Assembly: GCF_000620465.1 (NCBI RefSeq)
Contig: NZ_KK211140.1
Span: forward strand, 124,001-188,000
Source: Ralstonia sp. UNC404CL21Col
Lineage (GTDB): Bacteria > Pseudomonadota > Gammaproteobacteria > Burkholderiales > Burkholderiaceae
Length of the DNA: 64,000 nucleotides
Direction of reading: 5' to 3'
The translations under genes were made by a program, and so were the position numbers. How positions within the stretch are numbered: the stretch's first letter is position 1; each line of letters starts with the position of its first letter. Below the pieces are notes generated by a model. The model saw only the letters and a program-made list of their open reading frames with translations, searched no databases and was not told the origin of the DNA. Positions 17,209 through 29,082 of this stretch are shown here, one piece after another.

Positions 17209-18761
17209 CAGATGGCCTTTTTTCGGAACGTGGAGAACTTCAATCCGGTGAGCCACAGTGTACCGAAATAGACCACCGCGCACAGGACCAGGCTTGCCCC
17301 GAGCAGCGCGATGCGCACAAGCGGCTTGGCACCCAGTCCCACCCAATCGAAATTGTGCGCGAGCCACAGCAGCGCCCCGGCCAGCAGCAATACCGCCGAC
17401 ATCACCTGCGCGATGAACAGCCCCCAGCCCGGCAGCGGATGGTAATAACCGCGCCGACGCAGGCCGAAGAACAGCAGCGCCGCATTGATGGTCGCGCCAA
17501 AGCTGATCGACAGCGCCAGCCCCGCGTGCCCGAAGATCGGCACGAACACATAGTTGGACAACTGCGTTGCCACCAGCACCACCAGTGCAATCTTCACCGG
17601 CGTGCGAATGTCCTGCCGCGCATAGAAGCCGGGCGCCAGGATCTTGATGACGATCAGCCCGATCAGCCCGACCCCGTACGACGTCAGCGCCTGGCGCGTC
17701 ATCTCGACGTCCATGCCGGTGAATTTGCCGTAGTGGAACAGCGTGGCCGTGAGCGGTGCGCCAAACACGAACAGCCCCACCGCAGAGGGCACCGCCAGCA
17801 GCACGGTCAGCCGCAGGCCCCAGTCGAGCAGCGATGAGTATTCTTCACGGTTGTTCTCGGCGCTGGCCTTCGACAGGCTGGGCAGCAGGATCGTCCCGAG
17901 CGCCACGCCCAGCAGCGCGGTCGGGAATTCCATCAGCCGGTCTGCGTAGTTCAGCCACGACACGCTGCCCGTGGGCAGGCGCGACGCAATGTTGGTGTTG
18001 ATGATCAGGCTGATCTGCGCGACGGACACCGATAGCGTTGCCGGCAACATCTGCTTAAGCACGCGCCGCACGCCCGGGTGATGCCACGCCGCCCGCACGT
18101 TGAACGACACGCGCGGCAGCATCCCGACCTTGCGCAGCGACGGAATCTGAATGGCGAGCTGCAGGATGCCGCCCACCATCACCGCGTAGGCCTGGGCGTA
18201 GATCGGCGTCTCAAGGTGCGGCGCCACAAACACCGCTGCCACGATGAACGACAGGTTCAGCAGCACCGGCGTGAACGCCGGCACCGCGAACTGCCGCCAC
18301 GTATTCAGAATGCCCGACGCCAGCGCGACCAACGACACCAGCCCGATGTACGGAAACATCACGCGCGTCATGAAGATCGCCGAAATGTACGCCTGGCTCT
18401 CGTGCTCCTTGAAGCCGGTGGCGACCGCGGTGACGATCAACGGCGCGCCAATCACGCCCAGCGCCGAGATGATCACCAGGAACCACGTCATCACCGTGGC
18501 CACGGAGTCGACCAGCGCACGTGTTTCGGCTTCGCCCTGGCGGTTCTTGAATTCGCCCAGGATCGGCACGAACGCTTGCGAGAACGCGCCCTCGGCGGAC
18601 AGCCGACGCAGCAGGTTGGGAATGCGGAAGGCGACGTTGAAGGCGTCGGTGTAGACCGAGGCACCGAAGGCGCGGGCGATCAGCGTCTCGCGAATGAGCC
18701 CCGTGATGCGCGACAGCATCGTCAGGCCGCTGATCGTGGCGAGGGTTTTGAGGAGATTCAA
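17208..18761 (-). CDS. murJ: Lipid II flippase MurJ (MviN)
   Basis: MurJ flips the peptidoglycan precursor lipid II across the inner membrane. The protein has 517 residues from the TTG at 18761 (MNLLKTLATISGLTMLSRITGL), matching the usual N-terminus and length. A GTG at 18800 would add 13 residues without family similarity. About 14 transmembrane helices are visible. Conserved charged residues include R in RITGLIRE and the segment AFRIPNLLRRLSAEGAFSQAF. No clear ribosome site precedes either start. Confidence 0.93.
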   Translation of the reverse strand: MNLLKTLATISGLTMLSRITGLIRETLIARAFGASVYTDAFNVAFRIPNLLRRLSAEGAFSQAFVPILGEFKNRQGEAETRALVDSVATVMTWFLVIISALGVIGAPLIVTAVATGFKEHESQAYISAIFMTRVMFPYIGLVSLVALASGILNTWRQFAVPAFTPVLLNLSFIVAAVFVAPHLETPIYAQAYAVMVGGILQLAIQIPSLRKVGMLPRVSFNVRAAWHHPGVRRVLKQMLPATLSVSVAQISLIINTNIASRLPTGSVSWLNYADRLMEFPTALLGVALGTILLPSLSKASAENNREEYSSLLDWGLRLTVLLAVPSAVGLFVFGAPLTATLFHYGKFTGMDVEMTRQALTSYGVGLIGLIVIKILAPGFYARQDIRTPVKIALVVLVATQLSNYVFVPIFGHAGLALSISFGATINAALLFFGLRRRGYYHPLPGWGLFIAQVMSAVLLLAGALLWLAHNFDWVGLGAKPLVRIALLGASLVLCAVVYFGTLWLTGLKFSTFRKKAI

Positions 18762-19076
18762 GATGAATGCGTGGTTGGGCGCCGCCTGAGAGGCAAACAC
18801 GGCGATGGCGGTCTGACCGACGGCGCCATGCAGGGTTCGCGCCCGGCGTGACGAATGTGACCGGAAGGCACAATTGCGGCCGTATTATAGGGACCGGCTC
18901 GCCACGCGCCCAAAAGTGCCGCAAAAGTCGCAAACTGCGGCTATCCGGGCGATTTCACAACAGGGTTTGCGTTGAAGGCGGAAGTCTGCGTATAATTGCC
19001 GTCTTTCACCAATTTGCGCGCTTCGGCCTTCCGTGTCTCCCGGGGCGCTTGCTACCGTTTCTTCAGGGATTTTTCC
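18762..19076. other. 315-bp intergenic region, murJ / rpsT divergent
   Basis: No gene is visible. It holds the promoters for murJ (leftward) and rpsT (rightward), the latter with a clear TATAAT at 18991. The rpsT leader of about 75 bases contains no recognised riboswitch. Confidence 0.7.
18967..18996 (+). promoter_or_regulatory. Predicted sigma-70 promoter of rpsT
   Basis: TTGCGT, an 18-base spacer and a perfect TATAAT, which is unusual for this GC-rich window. Transcription would start near 19003, about 75 bases before the rpsT ATG. Confidence 0.65.
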
Positions 19077-19343
19077 ATGGCAAACACCGCACAAGCACGC
19101 AAGCGCGCACGCCAAGCCGTCGTTCAAAACGCTCACAACTCGGCTCTGCGCTCGCGTCTGCGTACCGCAATCAAGGGCGTCCGCAAGGCTGTGGCTGCTG
19201 GCGACAAGACTGCCGCTGCTGCTGCATTCAAGACCGCCCAAAGCACGATCGACAGCATCGCTGACAAGAAGATCGTTCACAAGAACAAGGCTGCACGCGC
19301 CAAGTCGCGTCTGTCCGCTGCCATCAAGGCAATGGCTGCCTAA
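19077..19343 (+). CDS. rpsT: 30S ribosomal protein S20
   Basis: S20 binds the 16S rRNA 5' domain during small-subunit assembly. The protein has 88 residues, strongly basic and Ala-rich, with [13 protein letters not shown] at the start and [23 protein letters not shown] at the end. ATG 19077 is the family start. Codon use is more biased to the common codons than in its neighbours, as expected for high expression. It is monocistronic, with its own promoter and terminator. Confidence 0.98.
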   Translation: MANTAQARKRARQAVVQNAHNSALRSRLRTAIKGVRKAVAAGDKTAAAAAFKTAQSTIDSIADKKIVHKNKAARAKSRLSAAIKAMAA

Positions 19344-19402
19344 GTTCGGGTGATGCCGGCCTAGCCGGCCTGGCGCGACACGCAACGTCGCGCTCCGACG
19401 AT

Positions 19403-19431
19403 AAAAAAGCCCGTCTTCGGACGGGCTTTTT
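19403..19431. terminator. Bidirectional terminator, rpsT / DUF3579 gene
   Basis: AAAAAAGCCCGTC, a TTCG tetraloop, GACGGGC and TTTTT. The strong stem with U tracts on both strands lies between convergent genes. Confidence 0.93.
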
Positions 19432-19485
19432 GCATTCTGTGCGCCTGCACCGTGCACGGCGTTGCGTGGAGGCGTTCTTGGGGTA

Positions 19486-19809
19486 TCAGGCTTTCGCTGC
19501 AGCGCCGCCTTCCGGCAGGATGCAGGCTTCTACGAGCTGGAGATTGTTGTCGTGCGCGAAGTTCAGCACGAAATCCAGCGCCTTGGGTTCGATGTCGCGC
19601 AGGCGCTCGTCGACGAACACGCTGCGGATGCCGCCCGACATGACGGGGCGCACATACGGGGAATAGGTGAAGCGAGGATCTCCGGAATCGCCGGCAGGGC
19701 GGAACTGCGCCATCACACCGCACAGCCGGTCGGCCCAGTCGCTCGGGCGGAACGTTTTTCCGTCGCGGGTGACGCCCTGGATAAAGAATTGGCGAGGGTT
19801 GGCTGCCAT
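19486..19809 (-). CDS. DUF3579 domain protein
   Basis: Small soluble protein of 107 residues. ANPRQFFIQGVTRDGKTFRPSDWADRLCG at the N-terminus and the SPYVRPVMSGGIRSVFVDERL block are characteristic of this betaproteobacterial family. Its function is unknown. Family members commonly sit beside argF, as here, where the two genes are divergent across 369 bases. Confidence 0.9.
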   Translation of the reverse strand: MAANPRQFFIQGVTRDGKTFRPSDWADRLCGVMAQFRPAGDSGDPRFTYSPYVRPVMSGGIRSVFVDERLRDIEPKALDFVLNFAHDNNLQLVEACILPEGGAAAKA

Positions 19810-20178
19810 GGACTGCGTGGGGCTGTGGAGATTTGCAAACGACTTCGACCGTGCGGGTGCCGCAACGTTCGAACGGGGTGCACTTGTGGTGCGGATGATG
19901 CGCCTGCCTGGTTGCCGATTCGTGAACCGGACAGACCGGTTTGTCGTACCGGTGTGCGGACGGTTGGAGCATCCGAGGCAGCCAGTATTATATCTTATAT
20001 AAGACTTTCATCGGCCTTTCAGCCGGGCCTTTATGGTAGCGGGCGCGCGCGGGCGCGAAACTCGCCAAACCGGTGGCGATCCCGTATGATGGGCTGAATC
20101 TTCAACAGGCAAGGCGGCTAGGGCGACGTGCTACGGGATGTTCCCGGTGCGTCATCTGCAGGCCGCCTTCGTTGTTTT
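19810..20178. other. 369-bp intergenic region, DUF3579 / argF divergent
   Basis: No gene is supported. It contains an AT-rich island with the 12-bp palindrome at 19993-20004 and presumably both promoters. No arginine-operator (ARG box) pair could be recognised with confidence. Confidence 0.6.
19993..20004. promoter_or_regulatory. Palindrome TCTTATATAAGA between DUF3579 gene and argF
   Basis: A perfect 12-bp dyad in an AT-rich patch inside very GC-rich DNA, 175 bases before argF. TATAT-type cores are seen in GntR-family operators, but the regulator is not known. The patch could also supply a -10 element. Confidence 0.5.
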
Positions 20179-21105
20179 ATGAACCCACCAAGCTCGATCA
20201 AGCACTACCTGCAGTTCAAGGACTTTTCGCTGGAAGAGTACGAATACCTGCTGGACCGTTCCGCGATCCTCAAGGCCAAGTTCAAGAACTACGAGACGTG
20301 GCACCCGCTGCACGACCGCACGCTGGCCATGATCTTCGAGAAGAATTCCACGCGTACGCGCCTGTCGTTCGAAGCCGGTATTCACCAGCTCGGCGGCCAC
20401 GCCGTCTTCCTGAACACGCGCGACTCCCAACTCGGGCGCGGTGAGCCGATCGAAGACGCGGCGCAGGTCATCTCCCGCATGACCGACATCATCATGATCC
20501 GCACGTTCGGGCAGGAGATCATCGAGCGCTTTGCCGCACATTCGCGCGTGCCGGTCATTAACGGGCTGACCAACGAATACCACCCGTGCCAGGTGCTGGC
20601 CGACATCTTCACCTTCATCGAGCACCGCGGCCCGATCAAGGGCAAGACGGTCACCTGGGTGGGTGATGCCAACAACATGGCCTACACGTGGATCCAGGCA
20701 GCTGAGATCCTCGGTTTCCGCTTCCATTTTTCTGCGCCGAAGGGCTATCAGCTGGATCCGGCCATGGTGGCCGATTCCGCTTTGCCGTTCGTCCATGTGT
20801 TCGAAAGCCCGCTCGAGGCCTGCGACGGCGCGCATCTGGTGACCACCGATGTGTGGACCAGCATGGGCTACGAAGCCGAGAACGAAGCGCGCAAGAAGGC
20901 CTTTGGCGACTGGATGGTCACCGAGGCGATGATGCAGCGCGCACAACCCGATGCGCTGTTCATGCACTGCCTGCCCGCGCACCGCGGCGAGGAAGTCGAA
21001 GCGGCCGTCATCGACGGCAAGCAGAGCGTCGTGTGGGACGAGGCGGAAAACCGCCTGCACGTGCAGAAGGCGCTGATGGAATACCTGCTCTGCGGTCGTT
21101 ATTGA
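20179..21105 (+). CDS. argF: Ornithine carbamoyltransferase
   Basis: ArgF makes citrulline from ornithine and carbamoyl phosphate. The protein has 308 residues. The carbamoyl-phosphate motif STRTR is at 57-61. The ornithine-side motifs are NEYHPCQVLAD, DVWTSMG and HCLPAHRGEEV. The start is ATG 20179; the in-frame upstream stretch is not conserved. It is convergent with argG, so two arginine-pathway genes face each other across a shared terminator. Confidence 0.97.
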   Translation: MNPPSSIKHYLQFKDFSLEEYEYLLDRSAILKAKFKNYETWHPLHDRTLAMIFEKNSTRTRLSFEAGIHQLGGHAVFLNTRDSQLGRGEPIEDAAQVISRMTDIIMIRTFGQEIIERFAAHSRVPVINGLTNEYHPCQVLADIFTFIEHRGPIKGKTVTWVGDANNMAYTWIQAAEILGFRFHFSAPKGYQLDPAMVADSALPFVHVFESPLEACDGAHLVTTDVWTSMGYEAENEARKKAFGDWMVTEAMMQRAQPDALFMHCLPAHRGEEVEAAVIDGKQSVVWDEAENRLHVQKALMEYLLCGRY

Positions 21106-21132
21106 GCGCGCAGCCACCCCAATCTGCAGGCA

Positions 21133-21172
21133 TAAAAAAGGCCGCTCCGATTGACGTCGGAGCGGCCTTTTT
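21133..21172. terminator. Bidirectional terminator, argF / argG
   Basis: AAAAAA, GGCCGCTCCGA, loop TTGACG, TCGGAGCGGCC and TTTTT form an 11-bp stem with tracts on both strands between convergent genes. Confidence 0.95.
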
Positions 21173-21191
21173 GCCTTGAAGCGGCAGGCAG

Positions 21192-22995
<1,804 letters not shown>

Positions 22996-23143
22996 GAAAT
23001 GGAACGCGAAAAGGGAGGTCGTGGGGTCAAACCAGCCATTTTAGGCCATTGGATCGACCGCGGGTACGTCTGGCGGGGGCTGCCTGAATCCAGACACGCT
23101 GCATGTGGCGCAAGATGCCCAGTGCGCCCATCCGGTCGCCTGT

Positions 23144-24172
23144 TTACACCACGACCGGCTCAGGTTCGATGCGCACGCCAAAGCGTGCATGAACCGCGTC
23201 CTGGATCTCGCGCGCCAGCGTCATCAACTGGACCGCGCTGCCGCCGCCTCGGTGCACCAGCACCAGCGCCTGTTTTTCGTACACGCCCACCGCGCCGCTT
23301 TGCCGGCCCTTGAAGCCGCACTGATCGATCAACCAGCCGGCGGCGAGCTTGTACGTGCCGTCGGGCTGCACATATCCGACCAGATTTGGGAAACGCTCGG
23401 CGAGGGCATCGCGCGTGGCGGCATCGACGATGGGGTTCTTGAAGAAGCTGCCGGCGTTGCCGATCTCGGCCGGGTCGGGCAGCTTGCGGCGGCGGATGGT
23501 GACCACCGCATCGAAGATGTCCTGCGCCGTTGGGCTTGCGATGTTTTGCGCGGACAGCTCCCGCGTGAGTTCGGCGTAATGCGTGTCGGGCTGCCAATCG
23601 ACCGGCAGGGCGAAGGTGACCTCGGTAATGACGTAGCGATCGGCGCCGCTGCGCTTGAAGAGGCTGTCGCGATAGCCGAAGGCGCAATCGGTGGCGGTGA
23701 GGGTGACGAATTCGCCGGCGTGGCGGTCGTAGGCGCGCAGCGAATGGAACCGGTCCTTGATCTCGACGCCGTACGCGCCAATGTTCTGGATGGGCGCGGC
23801 GCCCACCGTGCCGGGAATCAGCGCGAGGTTTTCCAGCCCAGGCAAACCATGCGCCACCGTGTGGGCGACCAGGCCATGCCACGATTCGCCCGCGCCTGCG
23901 GTGACGGTGTGGACTGCGCGGCCATCGACCATGCTTCGGCCGGTGGCGATGCCCGGAATCTCCATCAGCAGCACCAAGCCTTCGAAATCGCGTGTGAGCA
24001 CGACGTTGCTGCCACCGCCCAGCACCAGCACCGGCAAGCCCTGCACGCGCGGGTCGGCCAGCGCGGCGGGAATGTCGTCCGGCGTGCGAATGTGGGCGGC
24101 ATAGCGCGCAGTGGCCTCGAAACGGAACGTGTTGTGCTGGCCTAGGGGATAATGCGTGTCGAGCAACGCCAT
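23144..24172 (-). CDS. murB: UDP-N-acetylenolpyruvoylglucosamine reductase
   Basis: MurB reduces UDP-GlcNAc-enolpyruvate to UDP-MurNAc using FAD and NADPH. The protein has 342 residues, type I. FAD contacts are [10 protein letters not shown] and [20 protein letters not shown]. The catalytic Ser lies in [10 protein letters not shown], and the C-terminal EPEPV supplies the proton-donor glutamate. The start is ATG 24172; the frame is open further upstream across yajQ in antisense, which is a shadow. It is divergent from yajQ. Confidence 0.96.
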   Translation of the reverse strand: MALLDTHYPLGQHNTFRFEATARYAAHIRTPDDIPAALADPRVQGLPVLVLGGGSNVVLTRDFEGLVLLMEIPGIATGRSMVDGRAVHTVTAGAGESWHGLVAHTVAHGLPGLENLALIPGTVGAAPIQNIGAYGVEIKDRFHSLRAYDRHAGEFVTLTATDCAFGYRDSLFKRSGADRYVITEVTFALPVDWQPDTHYAELTRELSAQNIASPTAQDIFDAVVTIRRRKLPDPAEIGNAGSFFKNPIVDAATRDALAERFPNLVGYVQPDGTYKLAAGWLIDQCGFKGRQSGAVGVYEKQALVLVHRGGGSAVQLMTLAREIQDAVHARFGVRIEPEPVVV

Positions 24173-24277
24173 GACGCCAAATCTGCTGGGAAAGCCGAGA
24201 TTATAGAAGCCATGGCGCACGCGGCCCCCGCACACAGGCGCCGCAGCAACCCGATTCAAGTCTGCAAGGAGAACACG

Positions 24278-24763
24278 ATGCCGTCGTTTGACGTGGTATG
24301 CGAAGCCAACATGGTGGAAGTGAAGAACGCCGTGGAACAGGCCAACAAAGAAATTTCGACACGATTCGACTTCAAGGGCTCCGACTCCCGCGTCGAGCAC
24401 AAGGAGCAGGAACTCACGCTGTTTGCCGACGACGATTTCAAGATCGGTCAGGTCAACGACGTGCTGATGAACAAGCTTGCCAAGCGCAACGTCGACGTGC
24501 GCTTCCTGGACTACCAGGACAAGCAAAAGATCGGCGGCGACAAGATGAAGCAGGTCGTCAAGATCAAGAAGGGCGTCTCGGGCGACCTGGCCAAGAAGAT
24601 CGTCAAGACGATCAAGGACAGCAAGATCAAGGTGCAGGCGAGCATCCAGGGCGACGCGGTGCGCGTGACCGGCGCCAAGCGCGACGACCTGCAAAGCGTG
24701 ATCGCCATGCTGCGCAAGGACGTGAGCGACACCCCGCTGGATTTCAACAACTTCCGCGACTGA
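24278..24763 (+). CDS. yajQ: YajQ family cyclic-di-GMP/nucleotide-binding protein
   Basis: Soluble protein of 161 residues built from two ferredoxin-like halves. [33 protein letters not shown] and the end [14 protein letters not shown] are diagnostic. Some homologues bind c-di-GMP and affect transcription; others bind tRNA or phage components. The start ATG 24278 has AAGGAG 8 bases upstream. It may pair with the HD-GYP protein at the right edge in c-di-GMP signalling, but that is speculation. Confidence 0.95.
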   Translation: MPSFDVVCEANMVEVKNAVEQANKEISTRFDFKGSDSRVEHKEQELTLFADDDFKIGQVNDVLMNKLAKRNVDVRFLDYQDKQKIGGDKMKQVVKIKKGVSGDLAKKIVKTIKDSKIKVQASIQGDAVRVTGAKRDDLQSVIAMLRKDVSDTPLDFNNFRD

Positions 24764-24785
24764 AGCCGCCAGGCTTCCAGGCAAA

Positions 24786-24809
24786 ACGCCCCGCACGAGC
24801 GGGGCGTTT
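24786..24809. terminator. Terminator-like hairpin between yajQ and the acylase gene
   Basis: ACGCCCCGC, loop ACGA, GCGGGGCGT and TT form a 9-bp GC-rich stem with short T tracts, between convergent genes. Confidence 0.75.
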
Positions 24810-24830
24810 GCGTTTGCAGCGGCAAAAAGC

Positions 24831-27215
24831 TTACTGCGACAGCTTGGTCACCTTCAGTGCCGGATCGGCGGCGATGGCGGCTTCCGAGAACGGCAACCGA
24901 TTCCAGCGCTTGGCCGAAAACTCGCGCATCTGGTCGAACGCATGCGGCGAGGCCGGGTCGGTCGATTCGCCGTAGGTCAGCAGCGCATCCGCCACCGGGC
25001 CCTGATCGTCGAACGTAACCGTCTGGATGTAGCTCGTGCCGAAATACACCTGCAAGCCCTTCGGCCCGATCGGCGTGCTTTGCAGCTTGTTGAGCACGCC
25101 TTCGTACTCCTCGCCGCCGTGCAGGGCGATGTCGCCGCCCGGCGCGTGTGCCGCCTGCACAGCGCCCAACGGTGCATCGAGCGCAAAGCCGGCCGTGCGG
25201 ACCGCGCCCACGGCGTCCTTCAAGGCTTTGAACACCGCTGCGCGCACGGTGGGATCGCTCATGCGCAGACTGTGCGGCGTGTAGACGGGATCCGCCGGGT
25301 TGAAGTCGACCGCGTAGACATTCGGGATGTCCTTGGCGCGCATCCAGAACTCGCGGAACACATGCGCGGCGCGCGCGTCGACGTTGTCCGTGAGGTTCCA
25401 TTGCGCCAGGGCAGCGCAGCCGTCGCGCACGTCGGCGTCAAGGTTTGCGGTGGCTTTGCAGGCGGTCAGCAGATCGTCGCGCACGAGGTGGCCGGCGAGG
25501 TTGGCATTGCGGAAGATCATCGACTGCAGGTTCGGCAGGTTCACCTTGTTGCCCGGCAGCCCATCAGTCCCGGCGAGGCGACGCTCGATTTCGATGATGC
25601 CGATGCGGGTGCGCAGGCGTTGCGGCACGTCGGTCGAGCCCATCACCGGTGAGAAGCCCATGAGCTTCTGCGCCGGGTTGGTCAGCCACGAGCTGTCGTT
25701 GCTGTTGGCGACGTAGTCATCGCGCTCCAGCACGGGCATGCGCGCAGGCGCCACCAAGCCTGGCACCGGCGACGCCGGATCGATCTGCCAGTTACACGCG
25801 CTGCGTGAACCGTCGAGCAGCACGAGGCCCACGCCCTTGAAGAGTTTGTCTGCGAGCGGCGACGGCGCGCAGCGCTTGAGCGCTTCGGTCGACACGTCCG
25901 GCGTGGTCGACACATCGGCAAACAGCGCACGGCCGTTGCGGTCGGTGGCGATCGTGTTCACCCACGGGATGCCGAGGTTGCCGATCGCCTGCCGGATCCC
26001 CGCCACATCCTTGGCCTGCGCGATATGCAGCCACGTATCGATGGAGCGCGTGTTGTTGCGATTGACATCGCGCAGCGTGTAGGCCTTCTGCGAGGTCCAC
26101 GGCATGCCACCGGCGGGCATCGACAGCACCGGCCCGTACACCGTGTTGTAGAAGGTGTGCGTGCGGCGCTCGATGCGACCGTCCGGCAGCTTCACGTCAA
26201 ACGCCACGGTGCGCGTGGTCATCTTGTGCGGCTTGCCGTCGATCAGGTAGGTGGTCGGGTCGCCTTCGGCCAGCTTCAGTTCAAACAGCGTAAAGCGGCG
26301 GCCGGTGGAAACGGTATGCGTCCACGCCACGTCCTTGTTGAAGCCGATGCTGACAACGGGGAAGGCGGCAATCGATGCGCCCATCACGTCCAGCTTGCCC
26401 GGCACGGTCAGGTGGACCTGGTAGAAGCGGTTGGTGGTCGTCCACGGGAAGTGTGGATTGCCGAGCAGCACGCCGCGGCCCGTATCCGTGGCGGTCTTGC
26501 CGAAGGCCCAGCCGTTGGAGCCGATCGGCATGTCGCGCAGCTGCAGGTCGCGATCGAGCGCGGCGGTGTCGACGGCATGCGGTGGAATGACCGCCGATGC
26601 CGGTGCGCCCCCCGGCGGCTGCGCTGCGACGATGCTTTGCAGCATGGCGCCCGCGCTCGCCTGAATGGCTTTCTCTTCGCCCATCAACATCATGTCGGCC
26701 ACCGTGAGCGGGCGCACCCAATCGGCATTGCGGCAGGCGGCCGGGCGGCTGGCGGGCGGCGTGTCTTTCAGATAGCGGTTGTAGCCGACGATGTAGCCGC
26801 GCAGCAGCTCGCGCGCCTCGGGCGACATCTGTGCATAGCCGGCGCGCAGGCCAGCCTCGTCGAATGCGCCCTTGAAGAAGGCGTCGGCTTGCGTGTTCGG
26901 CACGGGCTTGAACGACACCACGACCGTGCCGTCCGGCCCGAACGTCTTCGAACGTTCGCCGTTGACAGTGACGACCTGGTCGGCCAGCAGGCAGACGTTG
27001 TCCTGCGCATAGGCGTAGGCCATGCCGAAGCCGAGGCTCGCGTAGTCGTTGGCGCGGACGTGCGGAATGCCGAAGCGGGTGCGGCTGATGTCAGCCGAGA
27101 GGCCGGTGTCCGAAGGCGTGGCCCAGCCGCTGTCTGTGCTTGCGCAGCCGGCCAGCGCCGCAAGCGCGGCCGTGGCAAGCGCGCCGCGCGCGAATCCCTG
27201 CATGAATCGCTGCAT
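24831..27215 (-). CDS. aiiD: N-acyl-homoserine lactone acylase (AiiD/Aac type, penicillin-acylase family)
   Basis: Ntn-hydrolase expected to cleave the amide of acyl-homoserine lactones, quenching quorum signals outside the cytoplasm. The protein has 794 residues, the length I recall for AiiD of Ralstonia sp. XJ12B. A signal peptide with lipobox LAGC (C24) is present. The precursor would self-cleave before S233 in [12 protein letters not shown], which becomes the catalytic N-terminal Ser of the beta chain. [17 protein letters not shown] and [18 protein letters not shown] are family blocks. The start is ATG 27215 with AGGAGA 8-9 bases upstream. It is divergent from the GlxA/AraC gene. Beta-lactam or aculeacin-type substrates are an alternative. 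Confidence 0.9.
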   Translation of the reverse strand: MQRFMQGFARGALATAALAALAGCASTDSGWATPSDTGLSADISRTRFGIPHVRANDYASLGFGMAYAYAQDNVCLLADQVVTVNGERSKTFGPDGTVVVSFKPVPNTQADAFFKGAFDEAGLRAGYAQMSPEARELLRGYIVGYNRYLKDTPPASRPAACRNADWVRPLTVADMMLMGEEKAIQASAGAMLQSIVAAQPPGGAPASAVIPPHAVDTAALDRDLQLRDMPIGSNGWAFGKTATDTGRGVLLGNPHFPWTTTNRFYQVHLTVPGKLDVMGASIAAFPVVSIGFNKDVAWTHTVSTGRRFTLFELKLAEGDPTTYLIDGKPHKMTTRTVAFDVKLPDGRIERRTHTFYNTVYGPVLSMPAGGMPWTSQKAYTLRDVNRNNTRSIDTWLHIAQAKDVAGIRQAIGNLGIPWVNTIATDRNGRALFADVSTTPDVSTEALKRCAPSPLADKLFKGVGLVLLDGSRSACNWQIDPASPVPGLVAPARMPVLERDDYVANSNDSSWLTNPAQKLMGFSPVMGSTDVPQRLRTRIGIIEIERRLAGTDGLPGNKVNLPNLQSMIFRNANLAGHLVRDDLLTACKATANLDADVRDGCAALAQWNLTDNVDARAAHVFREFWMRAKDIPNVYAVDFNPADPVYTPHSLRMSDPTVRAAVFKALKDAVGAVRTAGFALDAPLGAVQAAHAPGGDIALHGGEEYEGVLNKLQSTPIGPKGLQVYFGTSYIQTVTFDDQGPVADALLTYGESTDPASPHAFDQMREFSAKRWNRLPFSEAAIAADPALKVTKLSQ

Positions 27216-27331
27216 TGTGCGTTGTCTCCTGATGTCGATGTTGTTATGGGCGGTTGCGTCTGTGCGCAGCCACCGCGGCATCGTCAATCGGGCGGGTCTG
27301 ATTCGAAAGAGGTATTCCCGCCAGAATTCGG

Positions 27332-27343
27332 GGCGATATCGCC
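27332..27343. promoter_or_regulatory. Palindrome GGCGATATCGCC in the acylase/GlxA divergent region
   Basis: A perfect 12-bp dyad 32 bases before the regulator ATG and 117 before the acylase ATG. It is a candidate operator; in GC-rich DNA short dyads also arise by chance. Confidence 0.35.
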
Positions 27344-27375
27344 ATGCCTATTGCCGCCCAGACCTATACTGCGGC

Positions 27376-28392
27376 ATGCCGAAAATCGACTTGCTGACCT
27401 TTCCTGACGCCGGTTCCTCTATGCTGGCCACGGCTTCCGACACGCTTGGCGTGGCCAATGCGCTGGCTTCCATGCAGGCCGGCAAGCGGGCCAATGCCGC
27501 CAAGGCGCCGGTGTTCGGCTGGCGGCTCATCGCGCGGGACCCGGCGCGTTGGCAGGTGGCTGCAGAAACGCTCGCTTGCCGTTGCGATGCACTGCCGCAA
27601 GACGACACGCAGCTGGGCGACGCGTTGATCGTTCCGCCGCTGCATTTCGATCACATCGGCACGCTGGAGCAGCGTCTGGCCCTGCTGGACGCTGAGCGCG
27701 CCACCATCCGGCGTTATCTGCAGGCCGGCCGGCTCGTGGCATCGCCGTTCACGGGGGTGGCGATGCTGGCTGATGTGCTGCCGCCCGGGCAGCGCCTGAC
27801 CGTCACGTGGCTGATTGCCGGGTGGGTGCAGGGCAATTTCCCCAGCCTGAAGGTGGTGCCGGCACAGCCGATTGTCACCAGTGGCAACGTCATCACCGCA
27901 CGGGCGATGGAGCATGGCGTGGCGCTCACGCATCGCGTGGTCGCGCGATTGGCGGATGCGCGGCTTGCACGCACGCTGGGCAATACGGTGCTCGATCACC
28001 CCTCGCGCGGCGAGGCGATCGGCATCTGGCTGCGCAGCAAACCGGCCATCCGCGACAGCGTCGTGCTGCGCGCGCGGCGCTACCTGCAGCAGCATCTGCA
28101 CGAACCGTTTGATCTGGAAAAACTCGCGGCCGCGGCCTCAACCAGCGAGCGGACGCTGCTGCGGCATTTCGCGAAAACAGTGGGGATGTCGCCGCTGCAA
28201 TTGCTGCACCGGTTGCGCGTGGAGCGCGCGTGTCACCTGCTCGAAGTCAGCACGCTGAGCCTGACGGCGATTGCCGAGCAGTGCGGCTACCAGGACATGT
28301 CCGCCTTCCGGCGATTGATCCGGCGGCACACGGGGCGGCCGCCGGGAGAACATCGGCGCGCGCACTCGGTGCGCGCCGAGCTGCGGAATTAG
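27376..28392 (+). CDS. GlxA family transcriptional regulator (DJ-1/PfpI + AraC HTH)
   Basis: DNA-binding regulator of 338 residues. Residues 1-180 form a class-I glutamine-amidotransferase-like/DJ-1 sensor domain ([15 protein letters not shown]). The last 110 residues are an AraC HTH pair ([43 protein letters not shown]). The effector is unknown. It is divergent from the acylase across 160 bases containing GGCGATATCGCC (27332-27343), so control of the acylase or of itself is plausible. A TATACT lies only 7-12 bases before the ATG, which may mean a very short leader. Confidence 0.88.
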   Translation: MPKIDLLTFPDAGSSMLATASDTLGVANALASMQAGKRANAAKAPVFGWRLIARDPARWQVAAETLACRCDALPQDDTQLGDALIVPPLHFDHIGTLEQRLALLDAERATIRRYLQAGRLVASPFTGVAMLADVLPPGQRLTVTWLIAGWVQGNFPSLKVVPAQPIVTSGNVITARAMEHGVALTHRVVARLADARLARTLGNTVLDHPSRGEAIGIWLRSKPAIRDSVVLRARRYLQQHLHEPFDLEKLAAAASTSERTLLRHFAKTVGMSPLQLLHRLRVERACHLLEVSTLSLTAIAEQCGYQDMSAFRRLIRRHTGRPPGEHRRAHSVRAELRN

Positions 28393-29012
28393 GCCGTTTT
28401 TTTCTTCTCGCCGATGCGGCTTTCCTTGCCGGCGAGCAGCTTGGCGATATTGGCGCGGTGGCGCGCGATGAGCAGCACCGCCATCAACGCAACCGCCCCG
28501 GCAATCCAGTCGAAGCCGTTCATCAGCACGTAGAAGAACGGCGCGAACACCGCCGACACCAGCGCCGCCAACGACGAATAACGGAAGAACACGGCGATGA
28601 TGAGCCACGTGGCCAGCGTGGCCAGCCCGAGCCACACGTTCAGCGCCAGCAGAATGCCTGCCGCCGTGGCCACGCCCTTGCCGCCCTCAAAGCGATGGAA
28701 CACCGGAAACAGGTGGCCCAGGAACACGGCAATCACCACCAGGGCGATGCCGGTTTCGTCCACGCCAAAGCGCGCGGCCAGCCATTGCGCCAGCCACACC
28801 GCCAGCCAGCCCTTGGCCGCATCGCCCAGCAGCGTGAGGATGGCCGCCTTCTTGTTGCCCGAGCGCAGCACGTTGGTGGCGCCGGGGTTGCCCGAGCCGT
28901 AGGTGCGCGGGTCTGCCAGACCCATCGCGCGGCTCACCACCACGGCAAACGAGATCGAGCCGATCAGGTAGGCGGCCACGGCAAAAATGACGGTTGCGAC
29001 GACTGGGGACAT
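28389..29012 (-). CDS. plsY: Glycerol-3-phosphate acyltransferase PlsY
   Basis: Membrane enzyme that acylates glycerol-3-phosphate using acyl-phosphate, the first step of phospholipid synthesis. The protein has 207 residues and about five transmembrane segments. Conserved motifs are [12 protein letters not shown] (about 40-51), [11 protein letters not shown] (about 63-73) and FEGGKGVAT (about 108-116). Its stop codon overlaps the stop of the convergent GlxA gene by four bases (28389-28392). It is last in a minus-strand series from queG. Confidence 0.95.
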   Translation of the reverse strand: MSPVVATVIFAVAAYLIGSISFAVVVSRAMGLADPRTYGSGNPGATNVLRSGNKKAAILTLLGDAAKGWLAVWLAQWLAARFGVDETGIALVVIAVFLGHLFPVFHRFEGGKGVATAAGILLALNVWLGLATLATWLIIAVFFRYSSLAALVSAVFAPFFYVLMNGFDWIAGAVALMAVLLIARHRANIAKLLAGKESRIGEKKKTA

Positions 29013-29082
29013 AGGAAATCGGTGAAATCAGGCTGCGGGATTGTAGCGCGCCGCGTAGGGTGCCCCAGCCGCCGCGTTCGTT

